A stretch of DNA of 64,000 nucleotides from Pegea sp. RAD2-039 (taxonomy: Eukaryota; Chordata; Thaliacea; Salpida; Salpidae): contig JAQGEQ010000192.1 in the NCBI GenBank assembly GCA_034620365.1, positions 3,777,001 to 3,841,000 on the forward strand, written 5' to 3'. A program made the translations under genes and the position numbers. Every line of letters begins with the position of its first letter. Position 1 is the first letter of the stretch. The notes below the pieces were generated by a model that had not been told where the DNA came from, did not search any database, and worked only from the letters and a program-made list of their open reading frames with translations. Below are positions 24,652 through 38,756 of the stretch, piece by piece.

Positions 24652-25671
24652 TCATCAACGTTTTAATATTATATCCAAAAGATGCAATAAATAAAACTTC
24701 GATTTTTAATCTATTTTGTCTTGAAGATGAAAGACTTTAAATTTCAAACGAGTTTCAAACACGATTTCAATTAAAAAATAATTAAAATTTTTCGTTTAAT
24801 TTCAAAAGTTAATTTCTAAACGTTTTTAAATCAAAAGGTTGCCTGTAAATTTTTTTAAGTATATTATAAAAAACTGAATCATAACTCTTGCTTTATCTTA
24901 TGTACACAATTTGTTTGCTAGCTAGCAAGTATACTTGATGCTAAAATCAATATTTAAACCTCAAAAACTAGTTTGTGAAAGCCAAACAACATTATTGGTC
25001 TTATATTAGTGCTTCAAACATTTTTAAATATCAAAAAATATATACAGAAAAAATGCAACTGATTGAAATGAACTATAAGAATATCAACACAACTAAAAGC
25101 TACTTTTTCAACTGATTCTTACTTTTAAGTTGAAGCTATCGAGCTTTCTAACTTTTAAAACCAAATAGTGTCTTCATTTGTCAGTTGTTGTTAATCGTTT
25201 AAACAAAGTATCAGAAAAACTTTGAGAATAGTGGAAATGAGCCAAGAAGCGAAGAGATGAACTATTTTATTGAGTTTATAAGTGCTATGATAAACACAGC
25301 TAGTGCATTAAGGGTACCATACTCAAAATAAAAAAAGATTACAAAAATCAAATGATATCTGAAGCTATATTGTTTTTACAAATTGTAATTTACTGATATA
25401 TAACATTAATACTTTTGATTCAGTTTATAAAATATTCCATTAGTGTGCAACTTTATATGATTTGATGCTTCTTGAGGTGGTAGATATACATCGTAAACAA
25501 AAATACTTTAAAAATACAGATTTAAAAATTGTTAAAACATTAATAAGATTGGGGCAGATATGTTGGTGATTGATGATAAAATTGCATTTAAAAGCTTAAA
25601 CAAAATTGATTTGTTAGTTTCACGTAAAAGTTTACTTGATTTTACGTGGTTTTTTAAATAAAATAATCTTC
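24652..25671. other. Convergent intergenic region between the two BCAT genes
   Basis: Holds the two 3' UTRs. AT-rich; no gene or repeat recognised. Confidence 0.6.
24686..24695 (+). terminator. Polyadenylation signals of the plus-strand BCAT gene
   Basis: Two overlapping AATAAA hexamers 34 nt after the stop codon. Confidence 0.6.
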
Positions 25672-28600
25672 TTAAAGATTGGATGATGAAGAATCGTGAT
25701 CTGAGCAATTGTCAACAGCAATGTAAGTCCAATCATGTTCAACTCTTCCAAACTAAAACAAAATAAAGTTTAGAGTCGAATATCTTAGCAGTAAGATTAC
25801 TCATGATGAGTAGCCAAAATATCAATCAAAGAAACCTGTATAGAAGTGAGTTGGTTGTAGAGTCTGGAAGACAAACCCTCTGGGTCACATGGAATCAGTA
25901 GTTCTTCTTTCATATACAAAATCCGTTTGATGGGGCAAACAACACAAGCAGTACCAGCTCCAAACATTTCAATTAACTGTTTACAAGAAGTGATTAAAAA
26001 TATCAAACTTTCTCTTAACATCACTTACTCGTTCCTCATTCAGAGCTTTTACCAGATCTCCCATCGTAACAACTCGCTCTGTCACTTTAAAGTCACCCCA
26101 TTCCTTCGCTATTTCAAGAATCGATTGTCGAGTGACTCCAGGAAGAACAATTCCAGCATCAAGCGGCATTGTGGTGAGTTCTTTTTCTGTTAGTATCAAA
26201 TGTGATGATCAATTTGAACCCCACAAGTCGGAACAAACCTCCATTCTCATTAATCCAATAAATAAACATGTTCATGGTTCCAACTTCAGTGATTTCGTGA
26301 TCTTTTCCATACAGCCACAAAACCTGTTCACACCCTAGTTTGTTTGCTTGTTCCTGAATTCTTATTGTAGGGCCATAATTACTGTAAGCAAATCAAGGTG
26401 AGAGGATGTCTTGGAAAAGTAAATGAAAGTTTGATGCACAGCGAAAAACGAGGATTTTGAAGAGGCGCTGGGTGATATGAAATTCAATAAAACACAAACG
26501 CATCATTTCAGTTGTCCTTATTCACTTTTCTATTCTTATTTCCACGATTACAAAACAATGACGTAACTTGTTTTCAACAAAAAACAAGTTGGTAATCGAT
26601 GTGTAAAGCTTTTTCATCTCTCACGTAAAATTGCATCATTAACACGAAGCCAGACAGACTTGAACAAAACATACAGCAGTGAAGCTTTGTAATAATTTCT
26701 TCAACTGAATAACCACATAAGGTACATAGAGTTGGCTATCATGTTCAACAGCTGATAAGATTAACAAAATTTCACCTCAAGGTCAAAGATAAAACCAACT
26801 GGTTGTTACTCACTACTTAATAAATAAAAAATAAAAACCTTCCAAGTTTGTAGGCACCAAATCCACCCTTGCTTGCTCGAACAAAGCTAGGATCGGCGAG
26901 TAGGGACACCGGTTGAAAAGTTCCGGTATTAAAGTAGGGTCCAACAGGGCACAGAATGCAGTAAAGTAAAGCGGAGCTGGTCATATCAACTCCTAAAGTA
27001 GGCTGTTGAAGATGAAGATTTTAAAGGTGATCTATTGATGAATTTATATAAAACCTCAGTTCCAATATAAGTCGGGCGAATATAAAGAGAAGCTGAAGTA
27101 GTATTTGGAACCCAATCTTGCTCAATCCTCACCAATTCCGTGATGCATTTGAGCAGCTCATCACCATCAAATGACTGTTGGTAAATAAAGAATTGTATAA
27201 AACTGAATTTCGTTGAAAGACTAACAATTGGCTTACAGGTAAACAAGCTCTATTAGCACTTCGTAACATACGAGCCATGTTTAGTTGTGGTCGAAACAAA
27301 GATATCTGGTTTTTAGGAGTTCTATAGGCTTTCATACCTTCAAACAGCTATCATAACAAAGATTAAATTCAATCGGTGTAAATGGAAAGAAGGTACAGAC
27401 CTCTGTAGCATAGTGAAAAACTGCAGTGGCAGGGTGTAAGCTGATGTTTTGAAGAGGTTTAATGACTGGTCTATCCCAACCAGATTTAACATTCCATTCA
27501 ATCGATAACATATGATCAGTGAAGGTTTTGCCAAAAAGACATTTATCGGGATCTTCAGGTTTCGACTTGAGATCACCAGCTAGATTGACTACTAAGTCTT
27601 CAGCCTGTGAAATTTACATTTAATTAAAGCTTGGTACAGTTCAAATAGAAACTAAAGAATAAAAACTACTTCAATTTATTTCATATGATAGTTTCTTGCT
27701 TAAACGATTGATGTTGTGTGAAATTCTTTGTTACAAATAATCAATATAATTTTCGTGTTTCAAATCAGTTAAAAATTTATTTCAAAAGTAATTTGTTACA
27801 AATAATTTCAAAAATATTTTTTAAAAATTAAAAAAAAATTTTTTAATAAATAAAGAGATGTCAATGAGAGAAGTAAAGGGCTCATGTTTCATTTAAAACA
27901 TATTATCAATAATATGAATCCATCAAAAGCACTCTGATGCCAGGTAGGTATTAAGCAAAAGAAAATGTAAAAGCCTTACATGTACAAGCATCCTGATTGA
28001 GAACTTGACAAATACAGTAAATGTAGTTTGTCGTTTGTATATTTTCTGAAATCTTTCTTCGTTTTGTACAGCTCCTGAGCACGTAATAAGTTAACTTCTC
28101 TACTCTATGCTAAATGTAGCCCAGAATTTATATAAAATATGGATTTTTTTCAATGAATAAACAAGTAGCATAATTTTGTATGCCAATCAGTTGGATGAGG
28201 TTTTTGTTAGATGTGTCTGATTTACACCTAATTAGTTTCAAGTTAATTATAAAGCTAATTATTATAATGATTATGATGTCAAAGAAAGTCAAAAAATAAA
28301 CATGTTGTAGCAGTTGACATACGTATTAGACTAAAGTTCACAAAAATTCTTAATTTTGAAACATTAAAATAGCATTAAGTTGTGTAAAAAAGTTACTCGT
28401 GAGACAACTGCTTAATTTTGATAACCAAAAAACTCAAAAATATAAACAGGATTTAATTGATAAAAAAGTTTTTTTCAAGAAATAAAAAAGAGGGGTTCTG
28501 CTCATAGAGAATGACTTTAGGCCTGAAGCAAAATTTGAGTGTCAAGAGACACATTTTTAACAGTTTTCTACAAAAATAAGAATAGATGAATACTACCTAA

Positions 28601-28934
28601 CTAAAAACTCTTTGGCCAAAACTTACGCCCAAAAATTTCTTGACAAAAATTGTCATAAAATGACACCAAACAGATCATTAATAAATGTAATATATAAAAG
28701 AGAACTTACACGAAAGGACTCATTGGCAGAAGATCCAACCATTCGCCGACCCTTAAAAAATAGTATGATTAAGATTCTTATACATAGGTTTCAAACTTTG
28801 ATTTATGAAAAATAATTCATAGATAAACAAACTTCTAAGACAAATGGTTAATGATGGTAAAATGTACTTACGAGTGTGATTACAGGTGATCTGGCATACT
28901 TGTAGAGCAATTGAAGACGTCCGCATGTTGCCAT
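25672..28934 (-). CDS. BCAT: Branched-chain amino acid aminotransferase, CxxC-containing copy
   Basis: Paralogue of the plus-strand gene at 20841. Exons in transcript order: 28872-28934, 28710-28751, 27401-27604, 27237-27347, 27055-27174, 26839-27002, 26239-26381, 26029-26186, 25836-25976, 25672-25752; 408 aa. Exons 3-9 have exactly the same lengths (204, 111, 120, 164, 143, 158, 141 nt) as in the other copy, so the pair arose by gene duplication. The N-terminus [20 protein letters not shown] is a plausible mitochondrial presequence. Landmarks: [41 protein letters not shown] lysine K232 in [23 protein letters not shown] and the redox pair C346-x-x-C349 in TACVVCP. The C-terminus ends in a short acidic/Ser tail ([12 protein letters not shown]) absent from the other copy. 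The segment after the exon 6 start ([10 protein letters not shown]) has lost the usual KKPTKALL. Confidence 0.95.
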
Positions 28935-31884
28935 TATTCAAAAAAGATTATTATTAAATGTAATACAAATCAATATTTGTTTCTTACTGAGAAATAATAA
29001 ATAATTATAATTTTATAGTTTAATTAAACTTAATTATTTAAAAATCTTAAATTAGATAATTTCAATGACTTATTATAAATATCAAGAAATTATAATGTTT
29101 CTTTAATTTAAAACAGATTAAGTAAAAAAAATTAATTAATTTATGAAATTTATAATTTGATTATCTACATATTAAAAACATTTCTAGCATTCTAACATTC
29201 AATTATTGATTTTGTTCTTGTCATAAATAACTTAAATTGTTTTTATATTTTCAATAGACAATTATTAGAACAAATATCAACTCAGATATTTATATACAAA
29301 TAAATAAAAATTATTTAATTGGAAAAAAGTTACAAAAGTTGGACGAGTTTCAATAGAAATTAAATTTCAATGAGAATTAGTAAATATGATAGCCAAAAAA
29401 TATTCAGGCAAATTCTCCAAAATAGAAATCACATGAAAATTGTAAACAAAAGTCACATTTCAAAAAATATTTGATGGGCTAGATAAGAAATTTCTTGAGA
29501 ACTTTTCTACACTAAATAAACTAAGACTAATAACTATTAAATAAGCAAATACAAAAAAATCTATAAAAAAAATGAATAACTTAAATTAAAAATGAAATAA
29601 ATAGTAATAATATCATAAATTTTGTGACAAATTTTTAAAAGCAAAAAACTTGAAAACTAAATATCGTTGAAATTCAAATTCAACATAAATAAATGAAAAT
29701 TTACTTTCAAATAATAAAATTAAATTTACTATAATTTTATCTATATAATGCTATAATCGATTAACATAAATCATAATAAAATCAAAAACACATTTAACTA
29801 ACATTAAATCAAATCAAACTAAAGAAAACCTTTTTTATACTTTATCATTTGACTAATAGAAAATTAAAAGAAAAACATTTTGTACAACAGTATAATCGAG
29901 ATAATTTCTCTCATTTTAGTAGGCGTTTCTTAGTACGTGGTTCTGATTGGTCACGACGATGCTAAAACTGAATGAAATAAAGTAACCTGCGCTCATATGA
30001 TTAAACTTTAGTGAACTCCATTAAGTAGCAGGTAACTATAAAAATGTAATTATTATAAACTAACTACTAAATAAATAACCTAATTCTGAAAAGTAACAAT
30101 AAAAATAAACTGACGAATTCTCGAAAAACACCAATACTGCTGATAAAGGCTGGAAATATTATTGTGAAATAAACTTATTTGAACTTCGTACAAAATGACT
30201 ATTATTATTAAAGGTTTAAATAAAAAGGCTAAAAAACGGAGTTAAAGTTATAAATGAATAAATTACCGACAAAATTTATTCAATACAATATTTTAAGTCT
30301 ATCTAACAAGATCCAATTAGTTTTTTTTGTAGGTATTTCGATAATTTCTCAAGTATGATTAGTACAACTAATTAGTAACTAAGGATTTAAATTGGATAAA
30401 TAAATCTTACTAAAGTGAGTTGACTGCTTACCGACTAATAAAAGTAAAATGACAAACTAATATTATTAAAATGAGTTATTTGTTTGAAAACCTAGCAAGT
30501 TTTCTTAGCTTTTTGCTGATGTATTACTAAAAAGGCTCGTCACACTTAAAACCAAGAAATCTATGCTCAACAGTATTTACAATGTTTCTTTTTGAGGAAA
30601 TTTAACCAGACACAAGATTGTATAACTATGCGCTATTTAATGAATAGTGGAAGTTTTAACCTCTTAACGATTGAACCACTATATAGGAGTTGTCGTGATC
30701 ACTTATGGATTAAAAGTCTCTGGTAACAAACTCTTTGAGTTCATCTTGAAGTGTGATAAGGGTTTCTTACCAGCTACACAAAACTTGATTAAAAGTTCTG
30801 TATCGAATATATAAAATTAGTATACTGACAAATCTTGCACTTAGTAATCGTGGAAAATTTGAATTATTGAGTTAAGCAAAGTATCTTTCTTTTGTATAGT
30901 ATTCCACCAAATCTTGTTGCTTTCGAAAAATGTCTATACAGATAAAAATGTTTATACAGATGAGTCATAATTTCGATAATTTTAAGAAACCTTTTTTATC
31001 AAAAAATAACTACTTCTTTTCATTACTTCTATAGTCTGTTTACGATTATTAAACAGACTTATTTATACCTGAAATTTGTTTAATATATGTAAGCTTCGCT
31101 GCAAAACAACCGTTTTTTTATGACAAATTTTTGGTTTTCACTTTCATAATTAGTTGAAAACCGAAATTTACCGAAATAAGCTATTTACCAGTCAATTTAA
31201 AACAATCGAACAGCATGATATTAGAAAATTATCAACAATTTGAATTCATTTTGCTCGGTATTATTTGGAATCTTTTTATTACGGTCCTAGCATGTAATAA
31301 ACAATGAAAAAAAGTTATAAATTTATAATATTTAAACTATGAACATTTGGTAAAAATTATTAGCAATTAGTGTTTCCAAAAACTGTCAAAAAATTGTTTT
31401 TTACCAGTTTTCAGCCAAAAGGTATCACACAGAAGTTCTGTCTTCGCGAGATAATGAAATAAGTTTAAATCTATTTTAATTTAAAGTGAGTTTCTCAAGA
31501 TTTTGCAGCTAACTTAACTTCAAGTGATTAGAAATTCAAAAAAGATAGTTTACGTAATTCTTCTTCAAGAATTTTAAAGGTGTAAAATCAAATCATAATA
31601 ATATAGATAATCTTTTTTTTTTGTAAGTAAATTGTAAAAATCTAAATGGCCAGAAACTGGTTTCAGATATTACAAAAAATCTCCAAATGAAAATTAGAAC
31701 TCTTAATAGCAATTTACACTTCGTTTTATTTTATAACAAGAACATTTCAGACTACTAATTCAACCCTATTTTCAAACAAAAATTTAGTTCAAAGCAGACT
31801 ATTTTCACATGACATCTTCAATGACAATCATACATCAATTAAAAACTAAATAAGAAAGTTTCTTCAAAATAGAAAATCAAATAA
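28935..31884. other. Long AT-rich spacer, nothing recognised
   Basis: Nearly all AT-rich low complexity. A less AT-rich patch around 29915-29990 contains GATTGGTC (a CCAAT box in reverse) and could be a promoter of the upstream-facing BCAT gene, though it is about 1 kb from the start codon. No coding frame or repeat family recognised. Confidence 0.55.
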
Positions 31885-33884
31885 TTAAAGTAAACCTTTC
31901 ATTTCTTTCATAAATGAATCATAAGCTTCATCCGCATTTGACTTATCGTTGGAATTCAATGAACTTTTTTGAGGACCAATCATACCACTAGTAAGACTTC
32001 TAGATACCAGAGGTTGGTATCTAACTGAGTTCCGAGCTTGTTTAACTTCACGTTTAACTCGCAAAGTGGTGGGCAAAAAGCGAGTTGTATCACCACGTGG
32101 TAGACCCGTTAACTGTGGCTTGGCTGAAATAGTAGCTGCAGATGAAGTCAACTTGTCATCCATATCATTGAGAGCAGAAGGTCTATTGATAAGATTCGGA
32201 GGAGCGCTAAAGACATTTGAATTGAGCTTTATAATAGATGAGCTTTGCTGCAATGCTGCTTCAGATAAGTTTAACATTGAAGGAGGTAAAGATGTGGTGG
32301 AAAGTCCTGAAGGAGGGCCAGGAGGTATGCCAGGAGGAGGTCCTGGTGGAAGGATCCCACTGGAAGATTTCATCATAGGGGGCATTCCCGGAGGTGGACC
32401 CGGTGGTAGGCCTGTGAAAGAAGATTGATGAAAGTTTTCGAATTTTTCACGATTTTATCAAACCAGGTGGAGGTCCTGGAGGTTCTAGTTGACGAAGAGA
32501 TGTTTCAGGTCCTCCATCGTCATTGTGTGGCCCACCAAGTACTGATGGAATCTTCTGACCAGCCATTTTCAACATCATAGCTTGCAAAGGTGTGACATCA
32601 GCTGATAAGGATGAGTCATCTTTCTCATCAGCAAAATGAACTCCTTTACTCAATTTACTTGAGCTTCCTACTTGATCATCTGCTTTAAAATCGAAAGTTT
32701 ACAAACTAATCAAATTGATAAACTTAAATTAGAAATGATCAGAAGTTTATCTAGCAAAGAGCTTTGAAGTAAATCATTTCAAAATCTTTCATCTTTACTC
32801 TTAATTTCAGAAAAACTTCAACAAACCGTCAAAATCATCGTGATCATCACGGTGACGAAACTCATCTTCATCTTCTGAAAGTACCTCTTCTACATCTTCT
32901 GGTCTCAATCCCTGGTTATTTTCAAATGAATCTTTAAGTTCTTTCTTCTTATCAACAGATGCTGAAAAGTTGTCATTTTATTTACGCTTAATATAAAACA
33001 GGTGTTGCTACGTACTTGTGGACACCAATTTGAGGAATTCTGGGGCATCTCTGCTTATAAACCTTTAAAAATATTTAATTTTTAATTAGATTAGAATCAC
33101 ACATGTCTAGTTAAGACTTAAAATTTGATATTAAGCAAAAAAAACTTAAATACAAATTTCTAATGAAGATTGTTTTTTGATACAAAGGAAAAATAATTTA
33201 TCAAAAAAGATCTTACACTTTTTTTGCAGGTGGATGACCAGGTGGATGACCTGGGGCATTTGAATGCCTTACATTAGCTGCTGGAAACCCAACAGCAGGT
33301 CCAAATGATTTCTTCAAAATACTTTGGGGCATGGAACCAGGCAATGGAATCTCACTGAGGTTAGGAGTTGCAAAAGGTTTATCTGGTAAAGGAATGGCAC
33401 CAAGCTCAACAGTTTCCGCATTCTTTACAGATTCACAAAAAGATTCTTTTTGATGTCTTCTGTATCGATATTCTTCCAAAAGTATTTTAAATTGTCTACC
33501 TTTTGGTGGATCTTCTTTACAATAAAACTGAACAATTCTAACCAAAGAACCTAATAACTTTCTTCTTTTTTCTTTAATAACCTAGAACATTAAGTATTAT
33601 ATAAATATATACTTTATCAATTCAAGAAAAATTATTATAGTAAATAAAACTATACAAACTTTATCATTATATGCAGGTTCAATTGTTGGGTTCAGTTCCA
33701 TCTCATCTAACTCATCTAGTTCTTTAACCATTTGATGAGGATCTTTTGTTTTAATAACAGCTTGTCTAACAGCCATGCGCTGACGTTTATTTTTCTTCAG
33801 TTCTCTTCTCCTGGCTTCCTTTCTGGCCTGGTCTGTAGGATTCATAAACTTCCCACCCTTGGTACTTGTAGTTTTGCGACCCAT
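31885..33884 (-). CDS. WBP11: WW domain-binding protein 11 (splicing factor)
   Basis: Nuclear proline-rich protein that works in pre-mRNA splicing and binds WW/SH3 domains and protein phosphatase 1. Exons in transcript order: 33660-33884, 33217-33581, 33016-33062, 32827-32961, 32464-32682, 31885-32411; 505 aa, shorter than the vertebrate protein of about 640 aa. The start is MGRKTTSTKGGKFMNPTDQA, the conserved N-terminal Wbp11 domain; codons upstream are non-ATG. Then come PLPDKPFATP and IPLPG/SILKK motifs, an acidic EDEDEF stretch, VHFADE..VTPLQAMMLKMAGQ, proline-rich PPGPPPG repeats, TISAKPQ..TRFLPTTLRVKR and the terminal FMKEMKGLL; all are known landmarks of the family. The exon 2/3 junction could shift by some codons. 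The last intron is only 52 nt, showing that very short introns are normal in this genome. Confidence 0.95.
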
Positions 33885-36432
33885 GCTCAACACTTATTTT
33901 TTTTCAACACTATTTATATAAAATTTATAAAAATGATTGAATCCTTAGAAATAATAATATTTTAAAAATTAATAAAATTTATAATGACTATAAGCCCCAA
34001 AAAGTCTTTTGACTCAAATAATAAAAATCAGAAAAACTATTAGAGAGAATTTTACATCTATTCTTAAATATTAAATTCTTATTATTGAGTTAATTTGAAA
34101 TAATAAACAACTATTGTATATATTATAATAATATCATTACTTTATTGTTCTTATATCTAATATGTAGCTTAACATATATAACAAGTATAAATTCAAAGTA
34201 AATAAAAATATATTTTAAGTTAAAAAATATTCATATATAACTTTTTATATAAAACTATATTTACAAGTTTTGAGATCAAAATATTTTATTTGCTTATTGT
34301 ACAAAGTACTATTTAAGTTCATTTTTCTATTTTACAGTCTTTTTGTAAAGCAATATTATTAGGCAATATTTTCTAATTATTTAAAATAAGACTCTTAAAT
34401 CAACCTTTTAAAAACAAACTGTTACTGCTATTTCAGATAACAACATTCAGTTAAATGATTTTTGATAAATAATGAGTATTTTTTAAGAAATAGAGACAAA
34501 AAAAATAATTTTAAAATGTTAATAGAATAGCTGTATATAAAATAATAAAATATTTTAAAAAGATTTATGTTGTTTGCAGAGTATCAACAAAATGTTATCA
34601 TATCTAAAATAAAAATATATCTAAAAAAATTAATTTTAGTAACTTTTCGAGATAAGAGCATTAATAAAATTCTTAAAAAATAATACTACTACTTATTTGG
34701 CGTTTGAACTTAGTGTACGATTTAATACATCGCTAACTTTCCAAAACTTTAGAATAACAAAAATTAATATAACTTATTATATAATTTCAGGGCTGATATT
34801 TTATTAACAATCTTTTAACTTATATCAAACTGAATTTAGAGAAAGAATTTTACTATATTTAATATATACCAAAAGTATATTTCTTAGTGGATAATGAGAT
34901 TGATTAAAACAATGTTTTTCTTTATTATTTAAATTTTTTAGGCTTCTGAAACAATAGAAACAAAAATCGTTTATATAAGTTCGACTGATTATTACCAAAA
35001 TTGATAAGAAATAACTATATTAATGATTTTAAAAACACCTCTATGATTTTTTCATGATTTAACAACAATACTCAGATAAGGATAAGCCTTATAGAAATAA
35101 ATTGTAATAAAAGACGGAAACATCACTTTATTTTTTATTAAATAAACTTTTCTTCTACATTTTTAAAGATAGGACTTTAGATGTATAGAGGCTCAACAAA
35201 AATCTTATTGTTGAAACTCGGGAGATAATACCAAAATCTACATTTTCAAAATACTTCAAATATAACTTTTTTATTTTATGACTTCAAGACTTGTTTACGA
35301 TTTAGAATATTTATGGGTAACATAGCGAAATCGACCACTTATTTTCTTTTAATGGCAAATCTAAAATAGTTTAGAAGAAATATCTGAAATTCACTAAAAT
35401 AGTATGAACATAGCTAAAATCAGAGCCTATAATTCTTTTACTTTTTTTATTGCTATTATTATTTAATAACTACTTTTATGGTGAATGATTGCCAATTTTC
35501 AAAATAACCTTAAGAGTAATAGCCATTAAACATAAGAACCACTACTTTTCTGTAAAACATAACTTTCACGGATCAACTTTCGTAAACAGAAGATTTTTAA
35601 AAGACCTGCCGATAATTTGAGTAGCTTTCATTAAATCATTTTTTTTATAACGACATAATTGATACCTTTCAAACCAATGCTTCTGTTATGCTACAAAGAC
35701 ATATTCTTCAACCTACTAAATTACTTTAGATTCATCTCTCAGAAACAAAATTACTTCAAAACTAGATCAGTAAACATCATCTAAAACTAATTATTTAATT
35801 GTGGTTTAATTTATCTGAACAATTTTCAATCGTTGTAATATAACCAATACGAGTTTAGTTGAAAAATAAATAAATACTTCAGACCTTGAAGACCTTATTT
35901 TTTAAATCAATAAAATTTCTAATAATCTCATCTTTTCAACTAAAATACTTTTCTATATAATCCTAGCATGTGAATTTCAATAAAACCCTTTGATAAGACG
36001 CTCTGTAAATTAATCGAATAAAAAGCTATTTAACGAATTGAAACTTTTTTGGAAATTTAATTTAATATTTACCTTTTATATATAAGAAAAATGTATTTCA
36101 AGAAATCGGTTTAAAAAGAAACAGCAGAGCTTCATCAAGAGGTCGAAACAGAATGACTGAAGTTCAAAGTTAATTTATTAAAAATTACAATCATGTGTTT
36201 TATAATTATAGAAATACTTACAAGATTTAAATGATAAATTACCACAAAAGAAGAAACAAAAAGATTGAATCAGCTGATAAAACTTGAAATAATAGTTTAC
36301 AACTCAGCAACAAGAATTTTCATTCAAGAAAAATATCAACCCCAATCCTCCGACCCAACCACATTCTTACTTTATCCAGGCAGGGATTATTTCAAGGCAG
36401 TAAATTTAAATCAGGCAACAATTTCGATTATT
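33885..36432. other. AT-rich spacer between WBP11 and POLR1F
   Basis: Extremely AT-rich on both strands with homopolymer runs. Nothing recognised. Confidence 0.6.
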
Positions 36433-38724
36433 TTATGTCTTCGAATATTTTGCTGATGGTTCATATGTTGAATCATCTGCTTTTCTTTTCTTAGATTTCT
36501 TTTTCTTCTCTGCGCTTTTCTTTTCAGATTTATCTTTCTTTTCCTTTTTCCTTTCGGATTTATCTTTCTTTTCCTTTTCGGATTTATCTTTCTTCTTTTT
36601 CTTCTTCTTTTTCATTGGTGTTTCAACGATCTCCGAATTGCTTTCTTCAAGTTTCTTTTTCTTTTCTTTCCTTTTCTTTTTTTTCATCGCCTTTTTTTCA
36701 TATTTAGCCAACTTTTCTTTAAGTAGATTTATTTGCTGAGCATCTGGGTCCAGTGGCTCCTCCTTAACATCAGCAGTCAACGACTCTTCTGGAAGATCAG
36801 ATCTTCAAAAAAGTTTATGTAAATTAAACTGTCGTGTGGAACAGAAACTTACTCAAGGTTGTTTTGTTCACTCTCGGATACTTGGCTGGATTCTTCAGAT
36901 TGAACTTCATCACTTGTATGCTGGACTCTAATCAAATCAGTTTGCTTTGTGCTGAAGTAATACTAAACAAAGAACTTACTTCGTGTTGTAATTGGTTGAA
37001 CAATCCAGATTCGTATCAGCCATTTGCTGAAATATGGAATTATTTAGCTCAAAAGCAGATTCTTCGTTCTGATCATTGTTTTGTAATGTAGCATCTTCAG
37101 GGTACAGATTGTTTAATCTAAACAAAATCAGTGTTAAATTGATGCCAAAATATTTACTGAAAATGTTATAGAAAACTAAATTAGTTTACCGTGAATAAAC
37201 TTCATTAATAGCTTCCTCATCAATACCAGAGTCAATTTCCATACTCTTTGAGCTAAAAGATTGAAAATTAATTCAGGGTAGCACTACATTGTCTATTTAT
37301 ATCTACCTAACATATTCACCATAAATGGATAGATAGCCGTTCCCATCTTCATCAAGTTTTATAACTTTGATAAATACCTCATCTTCGAGGTTAACTGAAA
37401 TTCTAAAACAGAAAATTTTTTCATGGTTATCTTACAAACTTTAACTCCCAACAAAATGTTTTTTGAATTCTTTAAAAACTATTATCAGTCAATAAATAGT
37501 GATATTTTTGTGATTTATAACTGTTCAAAATTAGTTAAATTCTAACATAACAATCACTAACTGTTGATCACTGTTTGGGAATTCATATTTGACAGAAACA
37601 TAGAAATATCCATGTACTAGACATCCAAAACTTTTCGGATTTAACTTATGTACTAAAGCCTTCAAGAAAAGTCATTATGAATAATAAAAATACAAGATAC
37701 AAAGCTTTAGGAGTTTAACAAAATCTAACTATATAATTAATACTTAGGAATAAATTATCTTTTTCTAATCTAAGAAATTTATAAAAGTTTTAAAAAGTAA
37801 GTTGGTATCAAAAAATTACTTTAAGCTTATCTCCTATCTTTGGTGCAAAGATTATGACTTCCACAGAAAAATCTGTATGAACATTAGATTGTCCAGGCAT
37901 GATTCTACCATATTGAGATAGAAGCTTGATTTTTTGTTTGTTAAAAGCAACTGGAACACCTTTCAATCTAATAAAATGAGAATTAAAAAAATAAAATTCT
38001 AATCAGATGTTAAATGATTCAAGTTGCAAAAAGCAATCTAATATTAAAAATATAAAAAGCACATATCAATGATAGTTATATCTATATAAAGGTATTTCAT
38101 GGCTTAAGAACTTACCAAAGTATTGAAAATAAAACAAACCAAATCATAATATTAATTTTGATATATACAATATATAATATATCTTAAGTTTCAGAAATAT
38201 ACTTAAATAGATATAGCAAGTACAAATTTAATATCATTAAAAATAGTACAAAATAAATTTAAGCTAAAAATAGAGTTAATATATCACTCATATATATAAT
38301 AAATATTTTGATAGATATCAAAAGTATTCTACTTCATAATAAACTGAAAGAATAAAATTAACAAAATTAAGTTTGAAAAATAAAAAATGTTAAGCACTTC
38401 CTACTTCACTAAAAAACAAATGATCCAATAAAGATTTTTTTAACAATTTGCTTTAAATATTTAATTCTTTATAATATACAATAATTAATTTGACGAATCT
38501 TGTATTAAAAGTAGCAAAAATTATAAATAATACATTTTAACTTACTCGTTGTTATAAATTTGTAGTTGTCCAGTTAATGTAATTCCAATGTATTTACTGA
38601 TATTGTCTAAATAAAAAGGAGGTATGGCCACATGCATAACATGATTTATAAGTTTTAATGCAGCATGTTTATCATTAACAACAAGTGCCGCAGATTCAAA
38701 CTCATTTATCAAAGAAAAATTCAT
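36433..38724 (-). CDS. POLR1F: RNA polymerase I subunit RPA43 (POLR1F/TWISTNB)
   Basis: Stalk subunit of RNA polymerase I, needed for rRNA synthesis. Exons in transcript order: 38546-38724, 37820-37967, 37562-37659, 37307-37402, 37190-37252, 36980-37117, 36853-36927, 36433-36802; 388 aa. The N-terminal Rpb7-like part (about 30-110) includes LKGVPVAFNKQKI. The OB part contains KSFGCLVHGYFYVSV, matching the human SSHIGCLVHGCFNASI, and ends YLSIYGEY. An acidic linker follows. The last 75 residues or so are very rich in Lys with KKDKSE repeats, as in animal RPA43. An acceptor-like TTTTTAG at 38757 sits 32 nt before the chosen ATG and the frame stays open up to it, so an upstream coding exon cannot be ruled out. 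Confidence 0.9.
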
Positions 38725-38756
38725 TCTATGAATACTATACACAGTAGTTTCAACTT

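Noticed and set aside
32066-32428. Glycine-rich plus-strand open frame of 120 codons
   Set aside because: It is the reverse complement of the proline-rich WBP11 exon; PPGPPPG codons read as Gly-rich on the other strand.
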